A stretch of DNA of 34,863 bases from a virus: the IMG/VR virus record IMGVR_UViG_3300025101_000081, positions 1 through 34,863 of that record. One strand, written 5' to 3'. Shown piece by piece: positions 4,639 to 13,110 of this stretch. Position 1 is the first letter of the stretch, and each line of letters starts with the position of its first letter. The position numbers and the translations under genes are program-made. Below the pieces are notes generated by a model, which was not told the DNA's origin, searched no databases, and saw only the letters and a program-made list of their open reading frames with translations.

Positions 4639-6769
4639 GTTTTATAAACCTATTGCTGAACACATCAATGAGTTAGAACCTCTGGCTATTGCAACAATAC
4701 TACTGAAAATAGTATTTGATAAAGTCTTTACGTTTGATCGTAACGCAGACCTTATCGTACCAATGATGACAGCTATAGGTGGTGCATTAGAATCTGAGTG
4801 TAAGTTTCGTTGGTACAAACGTGAACATCCAAACATCATGAGTTACATAGAGCGTGTCTATTTTCATGAAGTTACAGGAACACAACAGAAACTAAAGATC
4901 ACAAGTGAAAAGTTTGGTGAGCGTGGTATACGTTGGTCAGCATGGTCAACCAAAACCAAGGTAGCACTAGGTAGATGGGGATTGACAGCTGTCATGGAAT
5001 CTACTGGTTGGTTTACAGTAGACAAACGTAAGTCAAGGCGTAAGAAGTATGAGTACCGTGTCGTTGCCACTGATGATTTTAACAACAAACGGAATCAACT
5101 AATTAAAACTGCTGAGTTATTTAGTGGTATACCTTGGCCTATGTTAGTAGAACCAGATGACTGGGGTTATGATGAAGAAGACAACATAATCTACGGTGGT
5201 TATCTAACTAATAGTTTGATGCGAGGTCATGAACTAACCAGAAGGGGCAACCCCACCATTAAACACGGGACTATCCCTATAACTTTTATTAACAAGTTAC
5301 AGAAGGTAAAATACCGTGTGAACACTCATGTTCTAAAGACTGCCGAGTGTCTAAGAGAGAAGGAAAGGGTAGTAGGGAAGTTTATTCCAATTTCCCCAGC
5401 GTTCAAACCTCCTCGTCCTCCAGATGCAGAGGAAGATGCGAAAAAGAATTTGTTATGGCGTAGAGCTATGGCAGAATCACACACAGCTGACCGAATAAAC
5501 TTTAAGAAGTCAGTGAGAACAAGAACACAATTAGAGGCAGCAGAAAAGTTTAAGGAAGACGATTTCTATTTATGTTGGTCATTTGACTATCGAGGTAGAA
5601 CCTACCCCATTCAAGCTTTTCTTACACCACAAGATACAGATTTTGGTAAATCATTATTACGGTTTGCTGATGAATCTCCTGTTACAGACACAGCTGACAC
5701 ATGGTTAGCTTTCCAAGTAGCCACGACCTTTGGGCTTGATAAAGCCACAATCATCGAGCGTTTACAATGGGTGAGGAATAACAGAGATTTAATCACAAGG
5801 GTCGCTACAGATCCGATAACTCATCTTTCAGAATGGGAAGATGTTGAAGAACCTTGGCAGTTTATGGCTGCCTGTCATGAATATTACCACTGCTGTATTG
5901 CAAATGATAAGGATACTACTGGTCTTATGGTAGCTGTAGATGCTACATGTAGTGGTCTACAAATACTAGCTGGTCTTGCTAAAGATCAGAGCACAGCTGA
6001 ATTAGTAAATGTCGTTCCGTCTAAACAACCAAGCGATGCTTACAAAGCTGTAGCGGAGAAAGCCAAAGAGTTCCTACCGAGTTACATGCACCCTTGGATG
6101 ACTCGTTCCGTGTGTAAACGCACAGTGATGACGATTCCATACAATGCTACTAAGGATAGTAGTCGTAAGTACATACGTGAAGCATTGAAAGAAGCTAGCA
6201 TTGAGGTACAAAATGAGGAACTAACACAGATAGTAAATGCTGTCTACGACAGTATGGACTGTATAGTTCCAGGGCCCATGCAAGTTATGCGTTGGATTAA
6301 GAAAAGTGTAGGAGAGTACATAAGAAACGGTGGTAAATATATAGAGTGGGAAACTCCATCTGGGTTTATTGTTAACCAGAAACGGGATGTCATTGAGACA
6401 GAACGTATGGAGCTACAGCTGTTAGGTCGTACATCAGTACGCATACCTAATGGTAAACAGACACCCTGCCCTAAACGCCACAAGTCTAGTACTGCCCCTA
6501 ACTTTATTCATTCGATAGATGCAGCGATTCTTCACAGATCATTTACTCAATTCGATGAACCATTCACAGTTATCCATGATTCTGTTTTATGCAGAGCAGG
6601 GGACATGGCAACACTCAATCAACTTGTGCGAGAAACCTACGCCAGTATCTTTACCGAAGATTGTTGGCTCACCAAATTTGCACAAGCCGTCAACGCCTCT
6701 GATCCACCACCCATTGTTGGAACATTAAACCCAGAGGTAGTATCCAATTCCACCTATTTTTTCTGTTAA
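4391..6769 (+). CDS. T7-like single-subunit RNA polymerase
   Basis: Phage RNA polymerase (about 792 residues; T7 enzyme 883) that transcribes the middle and late genes from phage promoters. Landmarks by comparison with T7: VAVDATCSG with catalytic Asp517 (T7 Asp537), RSVCKRTVMTIPYNA with Lys576 and Tyr584 (T7 Lys631 and Tyr639), VIHDS with Asp730 (T7 Asp812), and DYRGRTYP upstream. The region between LLGRTSVRIP and STAPNFIHS corresponds to the T7 specificity loop. The C-terminus ends YFFC, close to the aromatic foot FAFA of T7 but with one extra Cys. ATG occurs at 4391 and 4421; T7 similarity begins right after the second, so the start is uncertain. Confidence 0.96.
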   Translation: MTTNTPSSSPMVTHSNLHRQFLLEQEAISCGRQRLHDSLNKLEEKSYASASVYGVASIREALPYLMEHIEITFGKLKNGQAGKFYKPIAEHINELEPLAIATILLKIVFDKVFTFDRNADLIVPMMTAIGGALESECKFRWYKREHPNIMSYIERVYFHEVTGTQQKLKITSEKFGERGIRWSAWSTKTKVALGRWGLTAVMESTGWFTVDKRKSRRKKYEYRVVATDDFNNKRNQLIKTAELFSGIPWPMLVEPDDWGYDEEDNIIYGGYLTNSLMRGHELTRRGNPTIKHGTIPITFINKLQKVKYRVNTHVLKTAECLREKERVVGKFIPISPAFKPPRPPDAEEDAKKNLLWRRAMAESHTADRINFKKSVRTRTQLEAAEKFKEDDFYLCWSFDYRGRTYPIQAFLTPQDTDFGKSLLRFADESPVTDTADTWLAFQVATTFGLDKATIIERLQWVRNNRDLITRVATDPITHLSEWEDVEEPWQFMAACHEYYHCCIANDKDTTGLMVAVDATCSGLQILAGLAKDQSTAELVNVVPSKQPSDAYKAVAEKAKEFLPSYMHPWMTRSVCKRTVMTIPYNATKDSSRKYIREALKEASIEVQNEELTQIVNAVYDSMDCIVPGPMQVMRWIKKSVGEYIRNGGKYIEWETPSGFIVNQKRDVIETERMELQLLGRTSVRIPNGKQTPCPKRHKSSTAPNFIHSIDAAILHRSFTQFDEPFTVIHDSVLCRAGDMATLNQLVRETYASIFTEDCWLTKFAQAVNASDPPPIVGTLNPEVVSNSTYFFC

Positions 6770-7348
6770 ATGCAAACACACGTTACTAAAAACCCAGTTC
6801 TACTAGAAGGTTTCCAAGCTATACTTAAGCCTGGGGAGTGGGGGTATAAACTCTCAGTCCTTATGAAAGATGATATAGTAAAGGAATTAGAAGAAGAACG
6901 AGAAGGTGCATTAGAATGGGCTAAGTCAAAAGCTAAGAATCCTAAGAGAGTATCTATTAAACCAGAACCTTGGGAAGAAGTTGAGTCACAGCCTGGGATG
7001 TACCAAGTTAAGTTTAGTTGGAGGGACGGAGACAAGTTCATTCCAGTTGTTGTAGATACTGAGGGTACTCAGATTACAGACAAAGAAACACCAATCTATA
7101 ATGGAAGCAAAGTTAAGATAGCTTTCTTTCAAAAACCATATGTATTACCTACGGGTGATATAGGAACATCACTTAAACTAAAAGCTATACAAGTTGTTAG
7201 TCTTAACAGCGGAGCTGGTGTTGTCGATGACGGTGATCTCAGTGCCGAAGATGCTGCCAAGTTATTTGGATCTACTACAGGATTTAAAGTAGAAGAACCA
7301 AATGTAGATGCAGCCCCCTCGTCATTAGAGGAGGACGATGACTTCTAA
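6770..7348 (+). CDS. Single-stranded DNA-binding protein (T7 gp2.5-like)
   Basis: A 192-residue protein in the T7 gene 2.5 position, directly after the polymerase stop. It ends in a strongly acidic tail with a terminal Phe (EEDDDF), the hallmark of gp2.5, which uses that tail to contact DNA polymerase and primase/helicase. The body has the beta-rich pattern expected of an OB fold, including a basic stretch KSKAKNPKRVSIK near residue 55. It binds ssDNA during replication and recombination. A TAATG overlap couples it to endonuclease I. Confidence 0.9.
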   Translation: MQTHVTKNPVLLEGFQAILKPGEWGYKLSVLMKDDIVKELEEEREGALEWAKSKAKNPKRVSIKPEPWEEVESQPGMYQVKFSWRDGDKFIPVVVDTEGTQITDKETPIYNGSKVKIAFFQKPYVLPTGDIGTSLKLKAIQVVSLNSGAGVVDDGDLSAEDAAKLFGSTTGFKVEEPNVDAAPSSLEEDDDF

Positions 7349-7692
7349 TGAGAAGTAGACTAGAAGAACAAGTTGCTGGCTTGTTAGATAAACTAGGTAT
7401 TAAATACACATACGAAGCTGACAAGTTACACTATGTTCTCGAAGCTAACTATATACCAGACTTTAAGGTAGGTAACATATATCTAGAGACCAAGGGTTAC
7501 TTTCCACCAGACCAACGAAAGAAAATGCTAGCTGTGAAGAAAGCAAACCCAGATGCAGATATACGATTGGTATTTCAATCACCTACAAATAAAATATCTA
7601 AAAAATCTAAAACATCTTATGCAAAATGGGCTGAGAAACACGGGTTCCCTTGGTGTCCAGCTTACGCAATCCCCACAAGTTGGCTTAAATGA
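7348..7692 (+). CDS. Endonuclease I, Holliday-junction resolvase (T7 gp3-like)
   Basis: A 114-residue homologue of T7 endonuclease I (149 residues), which cuts branched DNA and, in T7, helps degrade host DNA. It keeps the PD-(D/E)XK-type catalytic set: Glu6/Glu7 in RSRLEEQ, Asp in YIPDF and ETK in the next strand, followed by TSYAKWAEKHG and a C-terminal PTSWLK as in T7 PAEWIK. The T7 basic C-terminal extension is missing. It overlaps the 5' part of the primase frame. Confidence 0.92.
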   Translation: MRSRLEEQVAGLLDKLGIKYTYEADKLHYVLEANYIPDFKVGNIYLETKGYFPPDQRKKMLAVKKANPDADIRLVFQSPTNKISKKSKTSYAKWAEKHGFPWCPAYAIPTSWLK

Positions 7693-9262
7693 ATCTGAAT
7701 TTTTATACCACGCAGCTTGCGATAGGTGTGGTTCGTCCGATGGTAACAGCTACTACGATGACGGACATGCTTATTGTTTTGTATGTGGGCATTATGAGTC
7801 TGGAGGAGAACCAGACCACCATCATCAAGCACCCAGAGTTATGCTAAAAGGATCGCCTGTTGGCTTACGTAAACGAAAGTTATCTGAAGAACATTGTCGT
7901 AAATACAGAGTGCACAAAGATGGGGATGTATTACGTTTCCATTACTTTACAAAAAGTGGTCAAATTTGTGCAGCAAAAGTAAAGACAAAAGATAAAGATT
8001 TCTACTGGGACGGTAAAAACTCCGACAACCAGTTGTTTGGTCAACACTTGTTTCCAGACAAGGGCACCCGCCTTACTATATATGAAGGCGAACTAGATGC
8101 AGTATCTGGATATGCTGCATTACCTACATGGCCTCATGTTTCCGTACCCAACGGAGCAGCTGGAGCCAAAAAAGACTTACAGAAAGTACTTGATTTAATT
8201 CAAGGTTACGATGAGATAGTGTTATTTTTTGATAATGATGACGCTGGAATCAAAGCTACCGATGAATGTGCTCAACTATTTCCCGCTGGTAAGGTAAAGA
8301 TTGCTAGACTAGAAAAGTACAAAGATGCTTCAGATGCCTGTCAGGACGGTGATCTTGAAGCTATCAGACGTGCTATCTGGGATGCCAAGACTTATAGACC
8401 AGATGGTATTGTTGATGCTAAATCACTGCTTGAAACAATTACCACACCTTCACCCCCCGCAGATCATGAGTATCCATTTCGAGGACTTAACGATAAACTA
8501 CACGGCATACGATATGGAGAGCTTGTCACGATTACTGCTGGAAGTGGTATCGGCAAATCATCGTTTTGTCGAGAGCTTGCAGTACACCTCCTCGATAGAG
8601 GGGAGAGAGTCGGTTACCTTGCACTTGAAGAATCCAACCAAAGAACAGCCCTCGGCTTGATGTCCGCATCAGTTGGTAAAGCTTTACATTTGGGAGAACA
8701 AAAGAAAGAGGAACTAGAATATGCCTACAATAATACGATTGCTAATTGGAATCTTTTTCTTTTTGATGGTTTCGGTAGCTATGATCCAGACACAATTTAC
8801 AGTAGGATCGAATACCTTGCCTGTGGATTGGAATGTCGTATTGTATTCTTAGATCACTTGTCCATATTATTGAGTGGACTTGACGGTGATGAGAGGCGTA
8901 TGATAGACGTAACCATGACTAAGTTAAGATCGTTAGTAGAAAGAACAGGTATTGCTCTGTTTTTAGTTTCACACCTTAGACGCACACAAAATGACAAGAA
9001 CCACGAAGAAGGAGCCCGTATTACATTGGGACAGCTTAGAGGATCTGCAGCAATTGCACAACTCTCTGACGGAGTTATCGGTCTTGAAAGAGATCAACAA
9101 GACTCAAGTAAACAAGCTACTACTACAGTTAGAGTACTCAAGAATAGGTATTCTGGCGAGTGTGGTATCGCAGCACAACTCTCGTACTCATTAGAAACTT
9201 GTAGTTTTGAAGAAAATGAAGTTACGCCCGAAGAGTTCGACCCCGCAACGGACTTCGATTAA
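7619..9262 (+). CDS. Primase/helicase (T7 gp4-like)
   Basis: Bifunctional replicative primase and 5'-3' helicase. The N-terminal zinc ribbon has CDRCGSSDGN (Cys34, Cys37) and CFVCG, as in T7 gp4A. The Toprim region has YEGELDAVSG and FDNDDAG. The helicase has a Walker A GSGIGKSS (308-315), a Walker B-like IVFLDHLS and LVSHLRR. The acidic C-terminus ends FDPATDFD. The start is doubtful. T7-type homology begins at FLYH, only a few codons before Cys34, and the nearest in-frame ATG is 7619, deep inside the endonuclease gene. The well-placed ATG at 7689 (ATGA junction) is one base out of frame across a T5 run at 7700-7704. Confidence 0.93.
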   Translation: MQNGLRNTGSLGVQLTQSPQVGLNESEFLYHAACDRCGSSDGNSYYDDGHAYCFVCGHYESGGEPDHHHQAPRVMLKGSPVGLRKRKLSEEHCRKYRVHKDGDVLRFHYFTKSGQICAAKVKTKDKDFYWDGKNSDNQLFGQHLFPDKGTRLTIYEGELDAVSGYAALPTWPHVSVPNGAAGAKKDLQKVLDLIQGYDEIVLFFDNDDAGIKATDECAQLFPAGKVKIARLEKYKDASDACQDGDLEAIRRAIWDAKTYRPDGIVDAKSLLETITTPSPPADHEYPFRGLNDKLHGIRYGELVTITAGSGIGKSSFCRELAVHLLDRGERVGYLALEESNQRTALGLMSASVGKALHLGEQKKEELEYAYNNTIANWNLFLFDGFGSYDPDTIYSRIEYLACGLECRIVFLDHLSILLSGLDGDERRMIDVTMTKLRSLVERTGIALFLVSHLRRTQNDKNHEEGARITLGQLRGSAAIAQLSDGVIGLERDQQDSSKQATTTVRVLKNRYSGECGIAAQLSYSLETCSFEENEVTPEEFDPATDFD

Positions 9263-9767
9263 CCTAGCGTATGACATAGAAACCGATGGTTTAGATTGTG
9301 AGAACATACATTGTATTGTTACACAAGATCTAGATACAGGTCAAGTCAACGAGTACAACGATCACGCTACACCTAATTACAGTATAGCTAACGCTGTTTG
9401 TGAATTAGAAATTGCCGATAATATCGTTTCTCATAACGGTATTATGTTTGACATACCACAGATCAAAAAACATTTCCCTTTTTTTACAGGCAAGGCAAAA
9501 CATTGGGACACGCTAATCCTTAGTAGATTTTACCACCCAAACATACTTGACACAGACCTCAGACGTAAGTGGGCAATGATGCCAGCTCGTTTGTATGGTT
9601 CACATAGTTTAGAAGCCTACGGGTATAGATTAAAATGTCATAAAGATGAGTTCGGAAAAACTACTGATTGGAAAGAGTGGTCTCCCGAAATGCAAGAGTA
9701 TTGCAAAAAAGACGTTGCCATTTTAGTTAAATTATGGACACATTTCCAAAAATTAATGAAGCAGTAA
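9216..9767 (+). CDS. DNA polymerase, 3'-5' exonuclease part (frame 1 of split gene)
   Basis: The N-terminal proofreading half of a T7-like family A DNA polymerase (183 residues). Exo I is YDIETDGL, exo II is VSHNGIMFDIP, then WDTLILSRFYHPN, and exo III is EYCKKDVAIL. The frame stops after LWTHFQKLMKQ, exactly where T7-like polymerases continue into the thumb. The continuation is in the -1 frame (next entry), with an A5 run at 9748-9752 in the overlap. So this is half of one protein made by frameshifting, a true split gene, or a one-base sequence error. The start at ATG 9216 lies inside the end of the primase/helicase gene. Confidence 0.9.
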   Translation: MKLRPKSSTPQRTSINLAYDIETDGLDCENIHCIVTQDLDTGQVNEYNDHATPNYSIANAVCELEIADNIVSHNGIMFDIPQIKKHFPFFTGKAKHWDTLILSRFYHPNILDTDLRRKWAMMPARLYGSHSLEAYGYRLKCHKDEFGKTTDWKEWSPEMQEYCKKDVAILVKLWTHFQKLMKQ

Positions 9768-11002
9768 CTCTCGAACACGAGATAGCACTAATGATGTCAC
9801 AACAGAAAGTGACAGGTTGGCCTTTTGATGTAAAGAAAGCACAGATACTAGAAAACACATTACTAAACCGACTGCAAGAACTAAGAGATCAGTCTATAAA
9901 GTTGTGTTGGTGTGTACCTGGAAATCTATTTACACCAAGAAGAGACAACAAGAAACAAGGCTACATAGCTGGAGCAGAGATGCAAAGGTTAAAGGAATTT
10001 AATCCCAGTAGCAGAGAACATATAGCTTGGTGGTTTAAAACATTCCAAAAATGGAAACCAAACAAGTTCACGCCTACAGGTAAAGCGGTAATTGATGAAA
10101 CCGTGTTGAAAGAGATAGGCACAAAAGAGGCATTAGTATTCCTTGAGATTCTGATTACACAAAAGAAACTCGGAATGTTGTCGCAAGGCACTAATGCGTG
10201 GTTGAAACTGGTCAAGGATGGCAGGGTTCACCACTCTTGCTTTATCGGTGCAGTAACACACCGTATGGCACATTCACATCCGAATCTGGCACAAGTCAGT
10301 TCTGATAAGGATTGTCGTGAATTATTTGTTACTAAACCAACTTGGAAACTTATCGACAGTGACCTTGCTGGTATCGAATTAAGATTATTTGCACATTACC
10401 TAGCCCGTTACGATGGTGGACGGTATGCAAAGATCTTATTAGAACAAGATATTCACCAAGTTAATGCAGATAAAATTGGAATCTCTCGCAGACAAGTTAA
10501 GACAATTACGTATTGCTTCTTGTATGGAGGGGGCAACCAGAAACTTGGATTATCTTACGACAACATGTTACCCCTCGAAAAAGCGAAGAAGAAAGGGGCA
10601 GAGATTAGGAGAGCTTACATGGATGCTATTCCAGGTCTCGAAAAGCTTGTTGAAGATACTAAAAGAGTTGCTGGTAGAGGTAGCATACGTGCTATCGACA
10701 AACGCCAAATCATTGTTGACAAAGAACACAAAGCGTTGAACTGTTTATTACAGGGATCCGCTGCAGTCATTGCCAAACGATGGTTACTTCTAACTGACCA
10801 TAACATACGCATGAGTAACATGAAGTATGAACGGTATGCTTTTGTACATGATGAGCAGGTACTAGGTTCAGACCCTAAGTATGCACATGACATAGCTGAA
10901 ATTTGTAAATTATCTGCATTACAAGCTGGAGAATATTATAATTTAAGACTACCCATAGAAGCTGATGCACAAATCGGTGACAACTGGGCTGAAGTACACT
11001 AA
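9734..11002 (+). CDS. DNA polymerase, polymerase part (frame 2 of split gene)
   Basis: The 5'-3' polymerase domain of a T7-like family A DNA polymerase (422 residues). It includes EHEIALMMSQQKVTGWPFD as in T7 IEHRAAWLLAKQERNGFPFD, the template-grip HRMAHSHPNLAQV, motif A SDLAGIELR, motif B RRQVKTITYCFLYGG and motif C FVHDEQV, ending NWAEVH like T7 NWAICH. The ATG at 9734 yields a start (MDTFPKI) with no family resemblance; homology begins at INEAV, just after the A5 run that joins it to the exonuclease frame. Together the two halves make about 590 residues, the expected size. Confidence 0.92.
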   Translation: MDTFPKINEAVTLEHEIALMMSQQKVTGWPFDVKKAQILENTLLNRLQELRDQSIKLCWCVPGNLFTPRRDNKKQGYIAGAEMQRLKEFNPSSREHIAWWFKTFQKWKPNKFTPTGKAVIDETVLKEIGTKEALVFLEILITQKKLGMLSQGTNAWLKLVKDGRVHHSCFIGAVTHRMAHSHPNLAQVSSDKDCRELFVTKPTWKLIDSDLAGIELRLFAHYLARYDGGRYAKILLEQDIHQVNADKIGISRRQVKTITYCFLYGGGNQKLGLSYDNMLPLEKAKKKGAEIRRAYMDAIPGLEKLVEDTKRVAGRGSIRAIDKRQIIVDKEHKALNCLLQGSAAVIAKRWLLLTDHNIRMSNMKYERYAFVHDEQVLGSDPKYAHDIAEICKLSALQAGEYYNLRLPIEADAQIGDNWAEVH

Positions 11003-11718
11003 TGTTATTAATTGATTGTGACTTTATTGCTTATAAATCAGCACAAGTATGCGAAGAGGGTATAGATTTTGGTGACGATGTTATCGTTGCACAATCTAAC
11101 TTTAGTCAAGTATTAAAAGTGTTTGATAATGAGTTAAGTAAAGTCAAGACCGCTATGATGGAAGATGAAGTGATCCTTTATTTTTCTAGTTCTGAGAATT
11201 TTAGGAAGAAAATTTCTGCCGATTACAAGGGACATAGAAACAAAAGGAAACCCCTAGGTTACAAACGCTTGGTCAACCATTGCAAAGAAAATTACAACTT
11301 TGTTTTACGTGAGGGTTTAGAAGCTGATGATTCTATTGGAATTGATGCAACTAGATACCCTAGTACAGACAATATAATCGTTAGTCCAGACAAAGATTTA
11401 CGTCAAATCCCAGGTATACTGTGGAATCTGGACGGTGATGTTGAAGAAATTACAAAAGAGCAAGGCGATGATTGGCACTTAATCCAAACAATGGCTGGAG
11501 ACCCAACAGATGGTTACTCTGGTTGCCCTGGAATAGGAGTCAAGAAAGCTAGTGCAATAATAGAAAAGAAAGACTTTAAATGGGAAGCCGTTTGTCAAAC
11601 TTTTAGAGAGAGAGGGTTATCAGACGATGACGCTTTACTCAATGCTCGATTAGCTAAGATCTTACAGCACAAAGATTACGATTATGAAAACGAAAAACCT
11701 ATTCTTTGGAATCCTTAA
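11002..11718 (+). CDS. 5'-3' exonuclease (T7 gp6-like, FEN family)
   Basis: A 238-residue flap/5' exonuclease, which removes RNA primers and, in T7, degrades host DNA. The acidic metal-site motifs are present in order: LLIDCDFIAYKSA at the N-terminus, YKGHRNKRKP, EADDSIG, VSPDKDLRQI, then GDPTDGYSGCPGIGVKKA forming the helix-3-turn-helix. The start overlaps the polymerase stop (TAATG). Confidence 0.93.
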   Translation: MLLIDCDFIAYKSAQVCEEGIDFGDDVIVAQSNFSQVLKVFDNELSKVKTAMMEDEVILYFSSSENFRKKISADYKGHRNKRKPLGYKRLVNHCKENYNFVLREGLEADDSIGIDATRYPSTDNIIVSPDKDLRQIPGILWNLDGDVEEITKEQGDDWHLIQTMAGDPTDGYSGCPGIGVKKASAIIEKKDFKWEAVCQTFRERGLSDDDALLNARLAKILQHKDYDYENEKPILWNP

Positions 11719-13110
11719 ATGTTAAATGATTTGTTTCCACACCCTTTAATAGCTAGGACTGGTAGAATTGATAGCTGGATAAAAAATCCAGAAGGACGTT
11801 TACCTGTTAGCTGCACAGTATTTGTTGTAGAAGATAGTATCGAGGGTGATAATGGAATAGAGGCATCGTGGCGTTTCGTGTCACATGCCTTGAGATTTGG
11901 AGCAGGTGTTGCAGTACACCTCTCGAAGATAAGACCCAACGGGCACACTAATGAGAAAGGGTTAGTCGCTAGTGGCCCTGTATCATTTGGTAAAGTATAC
12001 TCAGCTCTTAATGAAACAATTAGAAGAGGTGGAGTATATAAAAATGGAGCGTGTGTCTTACACCTAGACTTAGATCACGCAGACATACTAGAATTTATAA
12101 CCACACCAAGACATGAGTTACCTTGGGTAAAAAGATGTGTAGACCTTACACCTCAAATGTGGAAAGATACACCACACAAACAAGCCTTGTTAGAAGGCAT
12201 AAAGTCTGGTGACATCTGGCTTAATAAAATTAAACATGACCGTCATGGAGAAAGAATCTACAGCAACGTCTGTCTTGAAGTTTACTTGCCCTCACGTGGA
12301 ACGTGCTTGCTACAACATGTCAATCTCGCTGCCTGTACTGTCGGCAACATACAAGAGGGTTTCTCTGCAGCTATGTCCGAGTTGTGTGATCTCCATGCAC
12401 GGACAGGTGTTGGAAAATCTGGAGAATACCTTGCCTCATCGGTTGACAAACAAGTGGGACTTGGGATGCTCGGTCTTGCCAACCTCCTTAGACGTGAAGG
12501 CATCACATACGAACAGTTCGGACACGCCCTTGACGCAGTCAACTACGGACTAGAACCAGAAGGAACTGCTGGTATCATAGCTAGAGAAATAGATCTAGGT
12601 ATACAAAAAGCAAAACAGATAGCATTGGCTCACCAAATGGAAAGGGCATTTGCTATTGCACCGACTGCATCCTGTAGTTACAGTTCAAAAGATCTCGATG
12701 GTTACACATGTTGCCCTGAGATTGCACCACCTATAGCTCGAAGTGTTGACCGTGATAGCGGTACATTTGGAGTTACATCATATGATTATGGCGATGTGGA
12801 GATCGCCTCTGAAGTTGGCTGGGACGCATACAAGCGTGTAGCAGACGGCATCATGACAATGCTCCACAAGACGGGACTTCTTCACGGATACTCATTTAAC
12901 TCTTGGAGTGATGTGGTAACCTACGACAATACGTTCGTTGAAGAGTGGCTGGACAGCCCCCAAACATCTTTATATTATTCCCTTCAAGTTATGGGTGATA
13001 CACAAGATAAGTCCAGTGCCTATGCTGCATTAGATGAAGGTGATGTAGACGATTACTTGAGTGGGATTCTTAAACCCGAACCCATTAAGTGCATAGGTTG
13101 TGAAGAATGA
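11719..13110 (+). CDS. nrdA: Ribonucleotide reductase class I alpha (large) subunit, minimal form
   Basis: Catalytic subunit that reduces ribonucleotides to deoxyribonucleotides for phage DNA synthesis. At 463 residues it is much shorter than E. coli NrdA and has no N-terminal ATP cone. Active-site residues are recognisable: Cys32 (PVSC), the finger-loop NVCLE with Asn183, Cys185 and Glu187, and Cys206 in NLAACTVG. Also present are the phosphate-binding APTASCS loop (314-320), the radical-transfer pair Tyr419-Tyr420 (SLYYS), and the C-terminal reductant pair Cys458/Cys461 (CIGC). The Tyr pair and the adjacent beta gene point to class I rather than class II. I recall that related cyanopodovirus enzymes were once labelled class II. 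Confidence 0.9.
   Translation: MLNDLFPHPLIARTGRIDSWIKNPEGRLPVSCTVFVVEDSIEGDNGIEASWRFVSHALRFGAGVAVHLSKIRPNGHTNEKGLVASGPVSFGKVYSALNETIRRGGVYKNGACVLHLDLDHADILEFITTPRHELPWVKRCVDLTPQMWKDTPHKQALLEGIKSGDIWLNKIKHDRHGERIYSNVCLEVYLPSRGTCLLQHVNLAACTVGNIQEGFSAAMSELCDLHARTGVGKSGEYLASSVDKQVGLGMLGLANLLRREGITYEQFGHALDAVNYGLEPEGTAGIIAREIDLGIQKAKQIALAHQMERAFAIAPTASCSYSSKDLDGYTCCPEIAPPIARSVDRDSGTFGVTSYDYGDVEIASEVGWDAYKRVADGIMTMLHKTGLLHGYSFNSWSDVVTYDNTFVEEWLDSPQTSLYYSLQVMGDTQDKSSAYAALDEGDVDDYLSGILKPEPIKCIGCEE

Noticed and set aside
7689-7847. Separate 52-residue gene starting at ATG 7689
   Set aside because: The reading after the first five codons is a shadow of the primase zinc domain; the ATG is better explained as the primase start with a one-base shift.
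8325-8660. 111-codon frame inside primase/helicase
   Set aside because: It overlaps the conserved helicase Walker region in another frame and has no family resemblance.
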